Shown here piece after piece: positions 1 through 8,050 of a stretch of 38,676 nucleotides of DNA. Each line of letters starts with the position of its first letter. Position 1 is the first letter of the stretch. The position numbers and the translations under genes are program-made. The stretch is from Microbacterium testaceum (GTDB taxonomy: Bacteria; Actinomycetota; Actinomycetes; Actinomycetales; Microbacteriaceae), in NCBI RefSeq assembly GCF_003075375.1, contig NZ_QDFT01000031.1, positions 12 to 38,687 on the forward strand. Direction: 5' to 3'. The notes under the pieces were generated by a model. The model was not told where the DNA came from, did no database searches, and was given only the letters and a program-made list of their open reading frames with translations.

Positions 1-1
1 G

Positions 2-574
2 CGCGCCGCACTGACGGCGATCACCGACCCCGGGCGGCGCGTCGACCTGGTGCTGCTCGACATGACCATGCCCGACGGCGGGGGCCTCGACGTCGCGCGA
101 CGCGTGCGGGCGATGGGATCGGGGGTCGACATCATCGCGGTCACGGCGGTGCGGGATGCCGCGACTGTCCGCGCCGCGGTGTCGACCGGCGTCGTGCAGT
201 ACCTGATCAAACCGTTCGCGTTCGCGGCGTTCCGCGAGCGGCTCGAGGCGTACCGGACGTACGTCGAGGGCCTGGACCGCGCCGCGGGCGACGCCACCCA
301 GTCCGAGGTCGACGCTCTGCTCGGGTCACTGCGCACGGTCGCGGCCCCGGCGATGCCGAAGGGGCTGAGCGACGAGACGCTGCAGGCGGTCGCCGAGCGG
401 GTCCGCACCGCCGACGGGGCGGTGTCGTCGACCGAGGTCGGCGAGAGCGAGGGCATGTCCCGCGTCACCGCACGGCGGTACCTCGAGCACCTCGCCGACG
501 TCGGCCGCGTCCGCCGCGTCCCGCGCTACGGCGGTCAGGGACGCCCCGAGATCACCTACGCCTGGGTGCGCTGA
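2..574 (+). CDS. CitB/DcuR-type response regulator, 5' end outside window
   Basis: This is the C-terminal 190 residues of a two-component response regulator. The reading frame is already open at base 2, so the N-terminus lies upstream of the window. The receiver domain shows the phospho-acceptor aspartate in VLLDMTMPDG (codon 59-61), the conserved Thr in IIAVTAV and the Lys-Pro of YLIKPF. A linker follows, then a C-terminal helix-turn-helix (from about LSDETLQAV to the end) with the SRVTARRYLEHL recognition segment typical of the CitB/DcuR/CitT group. That group usually answers to a sensor kinase for di- or tricarboxylates. The partner kinase would be expected just upstream, outside the window. 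The ligand class is inferred from family only. Confidence 0.88.
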   Translation, partial: RAALTAITDPGRRVDLVLLDMTMPDGGGLDVARRVRAMGSGVDIIAVTAVRDAATVRAAVSTGVVQYLIKPFAFAAFRERLEAYRTYVEGLDRAAGDATQSEVDALLGSLRTVAAPAMPKGLSDETLQAVAERVRTADGAVSSTEVGESEGMSRVTARRYLEHLADVGRVRRVPRYGGQGRPEITYAWVR

Positions 575-625
575 CCCTCGCTCCCGCTCCCGGGAGCGCC
601 GCCCGACGCGCCTCTCCCTTCGCTC

Positions 626-681
626 GAGTGTTCAAGAAACGCCGGCCGGCGCTCCCCGCCGACGGCGTGTCCTGGACACTC
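626..681 (+). repeat. 56-bp double-palindromic intergenic element, copy 1
   Basis: The left arm (626-644) is GAGTGTTCAAGAAACGCCG and the right arm (663-681) is CGGCGTGTCCTGGACACTC, with an 18-bp spacer. The left arm is the most diverged of the five copies, while the right arm matches consensus. It lies 51 bp after the stop of the response-regulator gene and 67 bp before copy 2. Confidence 0.85.
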
Positions 682-748
682 GACGAAGGCGGGCGCCGGC
701 GGGCACCGCCCGGCGCCCCCGCCTCACGCGAGTCGCCCTCGCGGGCGT

Positions 749-804
749 GAGTGTCCACGAAACGCCGGCCGGCGCTCCCCGCCTACGGCGTGTCCTGGAC
801 ACTC
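749..804 (+). repeat. 56-bp double-palindromic intergenic element, copy 2
   Basis: The left arm (749-767) is GAGTGTCCACGAAACGCCG and the right arm (786-804) is CGGCGTGTCCTGGACACTC, with an 18-bp spacer nearly identical to that of copy 1. Copies 1 and 2 therefore look like a local duplication. A G-rich tract follows directly. Confidence 0.88.
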
Positions 805-889
805 GACAGGGGGATGCCGGGCGGGGCGGGACGACGGCGGGGGCGGGCGGGGCGGGGGCGGGCGGATGCCGGGCGGGGGCGGGCGGGGG
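805..889 (+). repeat. G-rich tract with G-quadruplex potential
   Basis: The + strand carries many runs of three to five G separated by one or two other bases, including repeats of GGGCGGG and GGGGGCGGG. It sits between element copy 2 and the ald stop codon. It would be C-rich in the ald transcript. Whether it forms a G-quadruplex is untested. Confidence 0.6.
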
Positions 890-1975
890 TCAGAGGTCGA
901 AGGCGGCGCGGACGCCCTCGTTCACGACGACGCCGGCGCGCACGTTGAGCCCCTTCGCGAGAGCGGGATCCGCCGCGGCGGCGGCCTCCCACCCGCTGTC
1001 GGCGATGCGCGTGATGTAGGGCAGCGTGGCGTTCGACAGGGCACGGGTCGAGGTGTGCGGAACGGCGCCGGGCATGTTGGCGACGCAGTAGTACAGCGCC
1101 TCGTGCACGCGGAACGTCGGCGCATCGTGGGTCGTGGGGCGCGACCCCTCGAAACAGCCACCCTGGTCGATCGCGATATCGACGAGGACCGAGCCGGGCT
1201 TCATCGCGGCGACCATGTCGTCCGTGACGAGCTTGGGGGCCGCGGCGCCCGGGATGAGCACCGAACCGATGACCAGGTCGGCGTCGGCCAGCTGCTCGGC
1301 GATCTCGAGGCGGGTGGACGCGCGGGTCTCGATCGCGCCGCCGAAACGTTCCTCGAGCTGACGGAGCTTGGGCAGCGAGATGTCGACGACCGTCACGCGA
1401 GCCCCCAGCCCCAGGGCGTTGGCCGCGGCGTGCTCGCCCCCGACGCCGCCGCCGATCACGACGACCTTCGCCCGCGGGGTTCCGGGGACGCCGCCGGGCA
1501 GCAGTCCCCGCCCGCCCGACGCGCGGAGCAGGTGATGGGCGCCCTCGATGATCGACAGGCGGCCGGCGACCTCGCTCATCGGCGCGAGCAGCGGCAGCGC
1601 GCGGTCGGGCGTCTGGACCGTCTCGTAGGCCACGGCCGTGGTCCCCGCCGCCATCAGGGCGTCGGTCAGCGGACGGTCCGCGGCGAGGTGCAGGTAGGTG
1701 AAGAGCGTCAGGTCGGAGCGCAGGTGAGCGTACTCGGGGGCGATCGGCTCCTTGACCTTGACCAGCAGTTCGGCCCGCGCCCACGTCTCGTCGGCCGTGG
1801 CGACGATCTCGGCGCCGGCGGCGCGGTACTGCTCGTCCGAGAAGCCGCTGCCCTCGCCCGCTCCCGCCTGGACGAACAGCTCGTGGCCGCGGTGGACGAG
1901 AGCGTCGACCCCCGCGGGCGTCATGGCGACACGGTTCTCGTTGTTCTTGATCTCGGTGGGCACGGACACGCGCAT
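890..1975 (-). CDS. ald: Alanine dehydrogenase
   Basis: NAD-dependent L-alanine dehydrogenase, which interconverts L-alanine with pyruvate plus ammonia. The 361 residues match the family's usual length (about 370). Visible hallmarks are the N-terminus MRVSVPTEIKNNENRVAMTP, Lys73/Lys75 in LVKVKEP, His96 in YLHLAAD, the NAD-binding VVIGGGVGGEHAA loop and the QGGCFEGSRPTTH segment. Lys75 and His96 fall at the numbering of the well-studied mycobacterial and bacillar enzymes. The start is ATG at 1975, preceded by GAGGAGG seven bases upstream; the frame is open further upstream, but that stretch is the divergent promoter. The neighbouring Lrp/AsnC regulator is transcribed divergently, as in the ald/aldR pair of mycobacteria, so alanine-responsive control is likely (inference). 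Confidence 0.96.
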   Translation of the reverse strand: MRVSVPTEIKNNENRVAMTPAGVDALVHRGHELFVQAGAGEGSGFSDEQYRAAGAEIVATADETWARAELLVKVKEPIAPEYAHLRSDLTLFTYLHLAADRPLTDALMAAGTTAVAYETVQTPDRALPLLAPMSEVAGRLSIIEGAHHLLRASGGRGLLPGGVPGTPRAKVVVIGGGVGGEHAAANALGLGARVTVVDISLPKLRQLEERFGGAIETRASTRLEIAEQLADADLVIGSVLIPGAAAPKLVTDDMVAAMKPGSVLVDIAIDQGGCFEGSRPTTHDAPTFRVHEALYYCVANMPGAVPHTSTRALSNATLPYITRIADSGWEAAAAADPALAKGLNVRAGVVVNEGVRAAFDL

Positions 1976-2130
1976 GGGTTCCTCCTCGAGCGGATGAGCG
2001 ATGCCGAGAGAATCGCAGAAAGAAGTGTTTCGTGGGTGTTTCTCCGAATATCCTTCGACCCCACGCGCCCTCCTGCGATTAGAGTCGGATGCCGAGACCT
2101 CCCCCACCCGCTCCCGGCGAAGGATCTACG
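1976..2130. promoter_or_regulatory. Divergent ald / Lrp-family control region
   Basis: This is a comparatively AT-rich 155-bp gap between two divergent starts. The stretch at about 2010-2060 (for example GAAGTGTTTCGTG and GAATATCC) stands out in base composition and is where divergent promoters and Lrp-type sites would be expected. No single palindrome is decisive. Confidence 0.5.
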
Positions 2131-2604
2131 GTGAACGACGACGACCTGCACCCGCTCGACGCCCGGATCATCGAGCTGCTCTCGGCCGACGCCCGCATGA
2201 CGAACGCCGCACTGGCCGAGGCGCTGGGGGTGGCGGCATCCACCGCCCATGCCCGCGTGCGCGCGCTGCTGGAGCGCGGGTTGATCACCGGCTTCCACGC
2301 CGCCGTCGACCAGAGCCGCCTGGGCCGGGGACTGCAGGCGATCGTCGGCGTCACGCTCCGACCGGGCCAGCGGCAGGAGAGCATCCGCGCCTTCGCGCAC
2401 GAGATCAGGCGGCACCCCGACGTGATCCAGCTGTTCTTCCTGGGCGGGGCGGACGACTTCCTCGTGCACATCGCCGTCGACGATTCTTCGGCCGTTCGCC
2501 GTTTCGTCGTCGATCACCTCTCGGCGCGGCACAGCGTGGCATCCACCCGGACGAGCATCATCTTCGAGTACCACCGCAACGCCCTGGCGGCGGACTTCGA
2601 CTGA
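2131..2604 (+). CDS. Lrp/AsnC-family regulator (AldR-like)
   Basis: 157-residue feast/famine regulator. The N-terminal winged helix-turn-helix (about residues 4-55) includes LDARIIELLSADARMTNAAL followed by ALGVAASTAHARVRALLERG. The C-terminal RAM/AsnC ligand-binding domain contains the LGGADDFLVHIAVDD core strand-turn. GTG at 2131 is preferred because GGCGAAGGA ends six bases before it; an ATG at 2089 in the same frame would put the start inside the promoter region. Its position divergent to ald suggests control of alanine dehydrogenase in response to an amino acid, by analogy to mycobacterial AldR. Confidence 0.9.
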   Translation: MNDDDLHPLDARIIELLSADARMTNAALAEALGVAASTAHARVRALLERGLITGFHAAVDQSRLGRGLQAIVGVTLRPGQRQESIRAFAHEIRRHPDVIQLFFLGGADDFLVHIAVDDSSAVRRFVVDHLSARHSVASTRTSIIFEYHRNALAADFD

Positions 2605-2668
2605 ACGGGCCCGCCCGCCCGGCCGACGTGCGGGCCACCGCGGCGGGTGCCCGGCCGGCGGTCGGAAC

Positions 2669-2700
2669 ATGCACGCCGGGCACAGCCCGGTGCGCATGCG
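2669..2700. promoter_or_regulatory. Candidate AraC-regulator site upstream of the GMC dehydrogenase
   Basis: The core is TGCACGCCGGGCACAGC, followed four bases later by TGCGCATGCG. The two TGC-start half-sites are 21 bp apart, about two helical turns, as expected for direct-repeat AraC sites. A copy with 24 of 31 identical positions lies upstream of the aldehyde dehydrogenase at 7031-7062. The site ends 77 bp before the GMC start codon. Confidence 0.5.
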
Positions 2701-2777
2701 TCGTACGCGCCGACGGCCGTCCCGACGAGGATCGAGGGACGCGGGCGACGGAGCCCGCGATCGAAGGAGGAACGTCC

Positions 2778-4337
2778 ATGTCAGAGATCGTCGAGTCCGA
2801 CTACGTCGTCGTCGGAGCGGGTTCTGCGGGCAGCGCGATCACGCGGCGCCTGATCGACGCCGGATACCGGGTGCACGTACTCGAGGCCGGCAGCCCCGAC
2901 GACAGCCCCCACATCCACTCCCCCCAGGGCTGGCCCTGGCTGCTGACCGGGGAGAACGACTGGATGGTCATGACCACGCCGCAGGAGCACCTCGGCGGAC
3001 GCAGCGTCTACTGGCCCCGCGGCAAGACGCTCGGCGGGTCGAGTTCGCTCAACGGGATGATCTACATGCGCGGCGACCGCACCGACTATGACGGATGGGA
3101 GCAGGCGGGCGCGGAGGGATGGTCGTGGGACGACGTCCTGCCCTACTTCCTGCGCGCCGAGGACCACGCGGACGGTGCGAGCGCGTTCCACGGCGAGGGC
3201 GGCCCCCTGCATGTCGAGCGCATCCCCGAAGAGCGCCGGCACCCCCTCGCCTCGGCCTTCGTGGCGGCCGGGGTGCAGGCCGGCCTCGCGCCCACCGACG
3301 ACTTCAACCGCGAATCGCTGGACGGCGTGGGCTTCAACCACACCACCACGAAGGACGGGAGACGCCACAGCGCCTGGCAGGCGTACGTCGCACCCCTCGG
3401 CGACACCCCCTCGCTGGCGGTGACCACGGGAGCCCTCGTGGACCGCGTGGTCGTGGAGAACGGACGAGCAGTGGGAGTCGAGGCCGTCGTCGACGGCGAG
3501 CGCGTGCTGTTCCGGGCCTCTCGCGAAGTGATCGTCTCAGCGGGAGCGATCGGTTCGCCGGCGATCCTGCTGCGGTCGGGTATCGGCCCGCGCGCGCACC
3601 TCGACGACCTCGGCATCGACGTCGTCGCCGATCTGCCCGGGGTGGGCGAGAATCTCCACGACCACCTGCTCGTGAGCATCCTGTACTCCGCGAAGGACCC
3701 CGTGCGCGACGGCCGGTGGAACCTGCTCGAAGCGCAGCTGTTCGCCCGCTCGTCCGTGTGCAGCGGCACCGCCCCCGACCTGCAGCCGCTGTTCATCCAC
3801 ATGCCCTACCCGACCGACGGCGGCGCCGCCCCGGCGCAGGGTTACACGATCGTCGCCGGGATCGTGCGACCCTACTCGCGAGGGACCATCCGCCTCGAGG
3901 CAGCCGACCCGGCTGTGGCGCCCCTCGTCGATCCGCAGATCTTCGCCGACGAGCGCGACCTCGAGGCGATGGTGGATGCCATCGAGCTGTCCCGACGTGT
4001 CGGAGCCCAGGACGCGTTCGCGCCGTTCCGCGCCGAGGAGTTCGCCCCCGGGGCCGAGGTCGTCAGCCGCGACGATCTGCGGGCGTTCGCGCGCCGGACC
4101 GTCGGCACTTACCACCACCAGGTCGGTACCTGCCGGATGGGCTCCGACCCGGCCAGCGTCGTCGACCCGTCGCTGCGCGTGCACGGCATCGATGGCCTCC
4201 GTGTAGCCGACGCGTCGGTGATGCCGTTCGTCCCGAGCGCGAACACCAACGCCCCGTCGATCATGATCGGCGAGAAAGCCGCCGACCTCCTGCTGGGCGC
4301 CACCGCCGCGCGCGTCGAATCCCTGGCAGCGATCTGA
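2778..4337 (+). CDS. GMC-family FAD-dependent alcohol/choline-type dehydrogenase
   Basis: 519-residue flavoprotein of the glucose-methanol-choline family, which oxidises a primary alcohol to an aldehyde. The N-terminal dinucleotide fold is YVVVGAGSAGSAITRRL with Glu in HVLEAGS. The two GMC signatures are present (RGKTLGGSSSLNGMIYMRG and SAGAIGSPAILLRSG). The catalytic region has His446-His447 in TYHHQVGTCRMG and Asn489/Asn491 in ANTNAPSIMIGEK. ATG 2778 follows AAGGAGG by seven bases. The AraC gene and aldehyde dehydrogenase that follow suggest stepwise alcohol to aldehyde to acid oxidation. Choline is one possibility, but nothing here fixes the substrate; polyether or other alcohols are equally possible. 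Confidence 0.92.
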   Translation: MSEIVESDYVVVGAGSAGSAITRRLIDAGYRVHVLEAGSPDDSPHIHSPQGWPWLLTGENDWMVMTTPQEHLGGRSVYWPRGKTLGGSSSLNGMIYMRGDRTDYDGWEQAGAEGWSWDDVLPYFLRAEDHADGASAFHGEGGPLHVERIPEERRHPLASAFVAAGVQAGLAPTDDFNRESLDGVGFNHTTTKDGRRHSAWQAYVAPLGDTPSLAVTTGALVDRVVVENGRAVGVEAVVDGERVLFRASREVIVSAGAIGSPAILLRSGIGPRAHLDDLGIDVVADLPGVGENLHDHLLVSILYSAKDPVRDGRWNLLEAQLFARSSVCSGTAPDLQPLFIHMPYPTDGGAAPAQGYTIVAGIVRPYSRGTIRLEAADPAVAPLVDPQIFADERDLEAMVDAIELSRRVGAQDAFAPFRAEEFAPGAEVVSRDDLRAFARRTVGTYHHQVGTCRMGSDPASVVDPSLRVHGIDGLRVADASVMPFVPSANTNAPSIMIGEKAADLLLGATAARVESLAAI

Positions 4338-4341
4338 GACC

Positions 4342-4380
4342 GCGCCGGCGCGCTGAGGTCAAGACCCGGCGCGCCGGTGC
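4342..4380. terminator. Bidirectional terminator hairpin between GMC and AraC genes
   Basis: The arms GCGCCGGCGCGC (4342-4353) and GCGCGCCGGTGC (4369-4380) pair over 12 bp with one mismatch around a 15-nt loop. It fills the 48-bp gap between two convergent stop codons and has no T-tract. Confidence 0.7.
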
Positions 4381-4385
4381 GCAGA

Positions 4386-5408
4386 TCACGGGCGCAGACC
4401 CGCCGCCCGGTACTCGCGAGGCGTCAGTCCGTACGCGTTCTTGAAGGCCCGCGAGAAGGCCGCGGCGTCGGTGAACCCCCAGCTGGCGCCGATGGCCGCG
4501 ATCGATCGGTCGACGAGCGCCGCATTGGCCAGATCGCGGCGGGTCTGTTCGAGCCGACGCTGCCGGATCCACCCGCTCACGGTCTCACCGCGCCCCTCGA
4601 AGAGCTTCTGCAGCGCGCGGACCGAGATGTGATGAGCACGGGCGATGTCGGGCACCGACAGGTGCGGATCGCCGAGATGCGCGGCGATGAACGCGTCGAC
4701 ACGCGTGGACAGGACCCGCCGCTGGGCGGATGCCGCTCCCTCGCCGTCCGCGTCGGCCCTCTCGGTGAGTGCCGCGACGAGCAGGTCGAAGGCCGCATCC
4801 GAGATCGACAGCCGGTCGGCGAGGATCTCCCTGTCGACCGCGTCGCCGAGGGCGCAGAGGAAGCCCGACGCGAGCCCCTCGACGCCGGCCGCGGTTGCCC
4901 CACCGCCGCCGAAGCGGGTGGCGGTGTGAGCACGCAGGACACCGCGATCGACGTGCAGCGCCTCGATCGGGAACATCAGGACGAACATGCGGAAAGGCTC
5001 GTCGAAGCGCAGGGCATACGGTCGCGTGGTGTCGTAGACGGCGAAGTCACCGGCCCGCAGCACCGCGTCGCGCCCGTCCTGGGTGATCACTCCCGACCCG
5101 CCGAGCTGGACGCCCACCTTGATGTAGCCCGGGTTCTCCCGCGCGATCTCGCGAGGAGTGCGCGCGACCCCGACCGACGATCCCGCCACGATGCTCGCGC
5201 GTGTGCCGCCGAGCTGCTGCGCGCTGAGCCTGCCGCGGAAGCGCTCCGCGGCGTCGCCCCAAGGGGCGTGGGTGATCAGCGGCACGAAGCTGCGGGTGAC
5301 GGCATCCGCCCACGGGCCCAACGGCTGCAGCGGTGCCCTGGCGGCGGCGAGCGTCGGCGCGGCCGGGGCCTCGAGCCGCCGGGACGTCCGCCCGGAAGAG
5401 GTGTCCAT
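4386..5408 (-). CDS. AraC-family transcriptional regulator
   Basis: 340-residue regulator. The C-terminal ~100 residues are a double helix-turn-helix AraC DNA-binding domain (LSVPDIARAHHISVRALQKL, then IAAIGASWGFTDAAAFSRAF and NAYGLTPREYR). The N-terminal half resembles the AraC_binding_2 (cupin-like) sensing domain seen in regulators of aromatic amine, alkane and alcohol oxidation, with VQLGGSGVITQDGRDAVLRAGDF split over a beta-barrel. The start ATG 5408 is preceded by GAGGAG. It is flanked by a convergent dehydrogenase gene and the same-strand aldehyde dehydrogenase, so it probably controls both; the shared upstream motif supports this. Confidence 0.92.
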   Translation of the reverse strand: MDTSSGRTSRRLEAPAAPTLAAARAPLQPLGPWADAVTRSFVPLITHAPWGDAAERFRGRLSAQQLGGTRASIVAGSSVGVARTPREIARENPGYIKVGVQLGGSGVITQDGRDAVLRAGDFAVYDTTRPYALRFDEPFRMFVLMFPIEALHVDRGVLRAHTATRFGGGGATAAGVEGLASGFLCALGDAVDREILADRLSISDAAFDLLVAALTERADADGEGAASAQRRVLSTRVDAFIAAHLGDPHLSVPDIARAHHISVRALQKLFEGRGETVSGWIRQRRLEQTRRDLANAALVDRSIAAIGASWGFTDAAAFSRAFKNAYGLTPREYRAAGLRP

Positions 5409-5474
5409 GATCGTCTCCTCGCGTCGATGCGGTGAGCGTCCGGCTCGGGAGCGCCGGAATGTGCAGACAGCATA

Positions 5475-5529
5475 CGCCCGCCCGAGCCCTTTCCTGACCC
5501 TTCGGTCAGCAAAGCAGCCCGGGCGGGCG
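5475..5529. terminator. Long hairpin terminator downstream of aldehyde dehydrogenase
   Basis: The outer arms CGCCCGCCCGAGC (5475-5487) and GCCCGGGCGGGCG (5517-5529) pair with one mismatch. The inner arms CTTT/AAAG and CTGACC/GGTCAG are capped by a CTTC loop. It begins 11 bases after the aldehyde dehydrogenase stop and lies upstream of the AraC start on the same strand, insulating the two genes. Confidence 0.75.
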
Positions 5530-5540
5530 ATGAGGGGTGT

Positions 5541-6950
5541 TCAGCGCTGGATCACCTTCGGGGCCGCGACGGCCTTGAGCCCCGCCGCGCCGAACTCCTG
5601 CCCGTAACCCGACGCCTTGACCCCGCCGAACGGGACGTTCGGGTTGATCGCGCCGTGCTGGTTGATCCACACGGTTCCGGCCTGCAACCGCGCGGCGACG
5701 GCCGTGGCGGCCTCCAGATCGGACGACCACACCGAGGCTCCCAGCCCCTGGCTCGACCGGTTGGCGCGCGCGACGGCGTCGTCGACGTCGTCGTATCGGA
5801 TGACGGGGACGACGGGCCCGAACTGCTCCTCATCGACGAGGGGGGTCCCGTCCGAGATGTCGGCGACGACGGTCGTCTCATAGAACAGAGGTCCGAGCTC
5901 GGTGGCCGCGCGCCCTCCCGTCACGATGCGGGCCCCACGGTCGCGGGCGTCGTCGACGAGACGACGGACGATGTCGAACTGCTTCTCGTTCTGGAGCGGC
6001 CCGAGCACGTTGGCCTCGTCGAGACCATTGCCCATCGGCATCGCGCGGGCGAGTCCCGCGAGCGCCTCGACGACCTCGTCGTACTGCGACGAGTGCACGT
6101 ACAGGCGCTTCAACGCCGCGCACGTCTGCCCGGTGTTGAGGAAGATCCCCCAGAACAACCCCTCGGCGACCGCCGCCAGGTCGGTGCCGGGGAGCACGAT
6201 CCCTGCATCGTTGCCGCCGAGCTCGAGGGTGAGACGGGCGAGGTTGTGAGCCGATGCTTCGACGACGCGGCGCCCGGTCGCGGTCGACCCGGTGAACATG
6301 ATCTTGTCGAGACCGGGGTGCCCGGCGACGGCGGCCCCCACCTCGCGGTCCCCCGAGACGACCGAGAGCACTCCCTCGGGCAGGTGAGCGTTGAAGACGT
6401 CGGCGAGGGCGATCACCGACAGAGGGGTGAACTCGCTCGGCTTGACCACGACGGTGTTCCCCATGCGCAGCGCCGGAGCGATCTGCCAGACGGAGATCAT
6501 CATCGGCCAGTTCCACGGGCCGATCGCCCCCACCACCCCGAGCGGGTCGTAATGCACCTCGGCGTGCGTGGTCCCGTCGTCGAACACGACCTCGGGCTCG
6601 AGAGGGGTGTCGGCGGCCGATCGCGTCCAGATCGCGCACGCGCCCACCTCGAAGCGCGCGTTGGGACCGTTCAACGGCTTGCCCTGCTCGCGCGAGAGCA
6701 GGTGCGCGAGCTCCTCGGCGCGGGCCTCGATGTTGTCGGCGACGGCGTTGAGGCGCCGGCGACGCTCCTCGTGCCCCAGGGCGGCCCAGGCGGGTTGCGC
6801 GGCACGTGCGGCGGCGATCGCGCGGTCGAGGTCGTCGACCGTGTGGACGGGGGCGTACCCGATGATCTCGCGCGTCGCGGCATCCGGAATCGGACGCCTC
6901 GCGGACGCGGAGTCGGTGGGGGTGTCGAGGGTGGTGACGGTGGTGCTCAC
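5541..6950 (-). CDS. NAD(P)-dependent aldehyde dehydrogenase
   Basis: 469-residue ALDH-superfamily enzyme, oxidising an aldehyde to the acid. The catalytic Cys277 is in NTGQTCAALKR and the general-base Glu243 in LTLELGGNDAG, exactly the 34-residue spacing of the family. The cofactor-binding FTGSTATGRRV, the GPWNWPMMISVWQ segment and the C-terminal NPNVPFGGVKASGYG are also present. The start is GTG 6950 with AGGAGG eight bases upstream. The shared motif upstream of this gene and of the GMC dehydrogenase suggests that the two enzymes are co-regulated and act in series. Substrate unknown. Confidence 0.94.
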   Translation of the reverse strand: MSTTVTTLDTPTDSASARRPIPDAATREIIGYAPVHTVDDLDRAIAAARAAQPAWAALGHEERRRRLNAVADNIEARAEELAHLLSREQGKPLNGPNARFEVGACAIWTRSAADTPLEPEVVFDDGTTHAEVHYDPLGVVGAIGPWNWPMMISVWQIAPALRMGNTVVVKPSEFTPLSVIALADVFNAHLPEGVLSVVSGDREVGAAVAGHPGLDKIMFTGSTATGRRVVEASAHNLARLTLELGGNDAGIVLPGTDLAAVAEGLFWGIFLNTGQTCAALKRLYVHSSQYDEVVEALAGLARAMPMGNGLDEANVLGPLQNEKQFDIVRRLVDDARDRGARIVTGGRAATELGPLFYETTVVADISDGTPLVDEEQFGPVVPVIRYDDVDDAVARANRSSQGLGASVWSSDLEAATAVAARLQAGTVWINQHGAINPNVPFGGVKASGYGQEFGAAGLKAVAAPKVIQR

Positions 6951-7195
6951 GGGGTTCCTCCTACGGCGGTGTAGCGGTCGCCGTCAGCGTACGCACGCCC
7001 CTCGCCGCTCCCGCCGTGCGGCGGCAGGGTGTGCACGCCGCGCACAGCGTCATGCGCGCACGGCGTCGTGCGGGCATCGCTCACCCGTCCCGCGGTCACC
7101 CCGCCCCGTATCGAGGGAGGAGCCGGAACGCCCACCGAAGTCGGCCGCGACCACTCCCCCGCCGGGTGACGGGGGTCGCGACGGACGCGCGGGCG
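6951..7195. promoter_or_regulatory. Upstream region of aldehyde dehydrogenase
   Basis: This 245-bp region lies between the ALDH start and the end of the homocysteine methyltransferase, both on the minus strand. It contains the AraC-type motif at 7031-7062. The rest shows no gene. Confidence 0.5.
7031..7062. promoter_or_regulatory. Candidate AraC-regulator site upstream of aldehyde dehydrogenase
   Basis: The core is TGCACGCCGCGCACAGC followed by TGCGCGCACG, aligning without gaps to the copy upstream of the GMC dehydrogenase. It is 81 bp from the ALDH start codon. Relative to its gene it is in the opposite orientation to the GMC copy, which a near-symmetric TGC...GCA half-site would tolerate. 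Confidence 0.5.
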
Positions 7196-8050
7196 TCAGC
7201 GAATCGCCGCCGCGATCGCCGCGATGTCGGCGGGGGTGGATCGACAGCACCCGCCGACCAACCGCGCCCCGGCGGCGACCCACGCGGGGGCGTCATCGGC
7301 CAGCGCGGCGGCTCCCCCGTGCCAGGTGCGGGTCGCGGCATCCCAGGTCTCGCCGGTATTGGGGTAGGCGACGAGCGGGATGCCCGGGGCCTCGGCCAGA
7401 GCGGCACCCACCGACGCGGGCGCGCAGCAGTTGACGCCCACCGCGATCACGCCGGGAACCGAGGCGACGAGCTGCAGCGCCCGGGCGCGCGAGCCGGGGG
7501 CGGCGAAGCCCGAGCTGTCGCCCGACAGGCTCACGAACGCGGGCACGTCGACGTCGGCGAGCTCCAGAGCGAGGGCCTCGACCTCGAGCGGCGAGGGGAT
7601 GGTCTCGACCGCGAGCACGTCGGCCCCGGTCTCGGCGAGCACGTGCAACCGTCGACGGTGGGCCGCGCGCAGGTCGTCGAGCGAGAGGCCGTACGCGCCG
7701 GTGTACTCGCTCCCGTCGGCGCGCAGCGCCCCCAGGGGACCGACGGATGCCGCGACCACGACGTCACCGGCGTCGCGCGCGACCGACACCGAACGCCGCA
7801 GGAGCGTCTCGACCTCGGCGTCGGGGATGTCGCCCCCGAAACCCAGCTGGTACGACGCGGTGATGACGACCTCGGCACCGGCGGCGACGAACTCGGCGTG
7901 GGCGGCGCGCACCTCGTCGGGGTCGTCGCGCAGCACCCGCGCCGACCACAGCGCGCTGGTCACGTCGTTGCCGCGCGACTCGAGCAGCGTGCCGAGCCCG
8001 CCGTCCAGGACGACGGGACGGTCTGTCAGGGCGGCGGCGAGGGCGATCAC
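7196..8050 (-). CDS. mmuM: Homocysteine S-methyltransferase
   Basis: 284-residue zinc-dependent methyltransferase that makes methionine from homocysteine using S-methylmethionine or a similar methyl donor. It begins with the barrel strand VVLDGGLGTLLESRG. The zinc-ligand cysteines are in VNCCAP and in GGCCRS near the C-terminus, both required in the family. The GTG start (8048-8050) overlaps the MarR stop codon (GTGA), so it is translationally coupled to the regulator gene. Upstream in-frame sequence belongs to the MarR gene in another frame and is not coding here. Confidence 0.93.
   Translation of the reverse strand: MIALAAALTDRPVVLDGGLGTLLESRGNDVTSALWSARVLRDDPDEVRAAHAEFVAAGAEVVITASYQLGFGGDIPDAEVETLLRRSVSVARDAGDVVVAASVGPLGALRADGSEYTGAYGLSLDDLRAAHRRRLHVLAETGADVLAVETIPSPLEVEALALELADVDVPAFVSLSGDSSGFAAPGSRARALQLVASVPGVIAVGVNCCAPASVGAALAEAPGIPLVAYPNTGETWDAATRTWHGGAAALADDAPAWVAAGARLVGGCCRSTPADIAAIAAAIR

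Larger units (their letters stand above)
575..889. other. Intergenic region with two 56-bp elements and a G-rich tract
   Basis: This 315-bp gap lies between the 3' ends of the convergent response-regulator and ald genes. It holds two copies of the 56-bp inverted-repeat element (626-681 and 749-804). Between them, at about 689-717, is a GC-only inverted repeat (GGGCGCCGG with CCGGCGCCC). A strongly G-rich tract (about 805-889) follows. I see no convincing coding frame. Confidence 0.7.

Noticed and set aside
626..804. Two spaced repeats considered as a minimal CRISPR array.
   Set aside because: The units are inverted-repeat elements found singly elsewhere, with internal rather than between-unit variable segments, and there are no cas genes.
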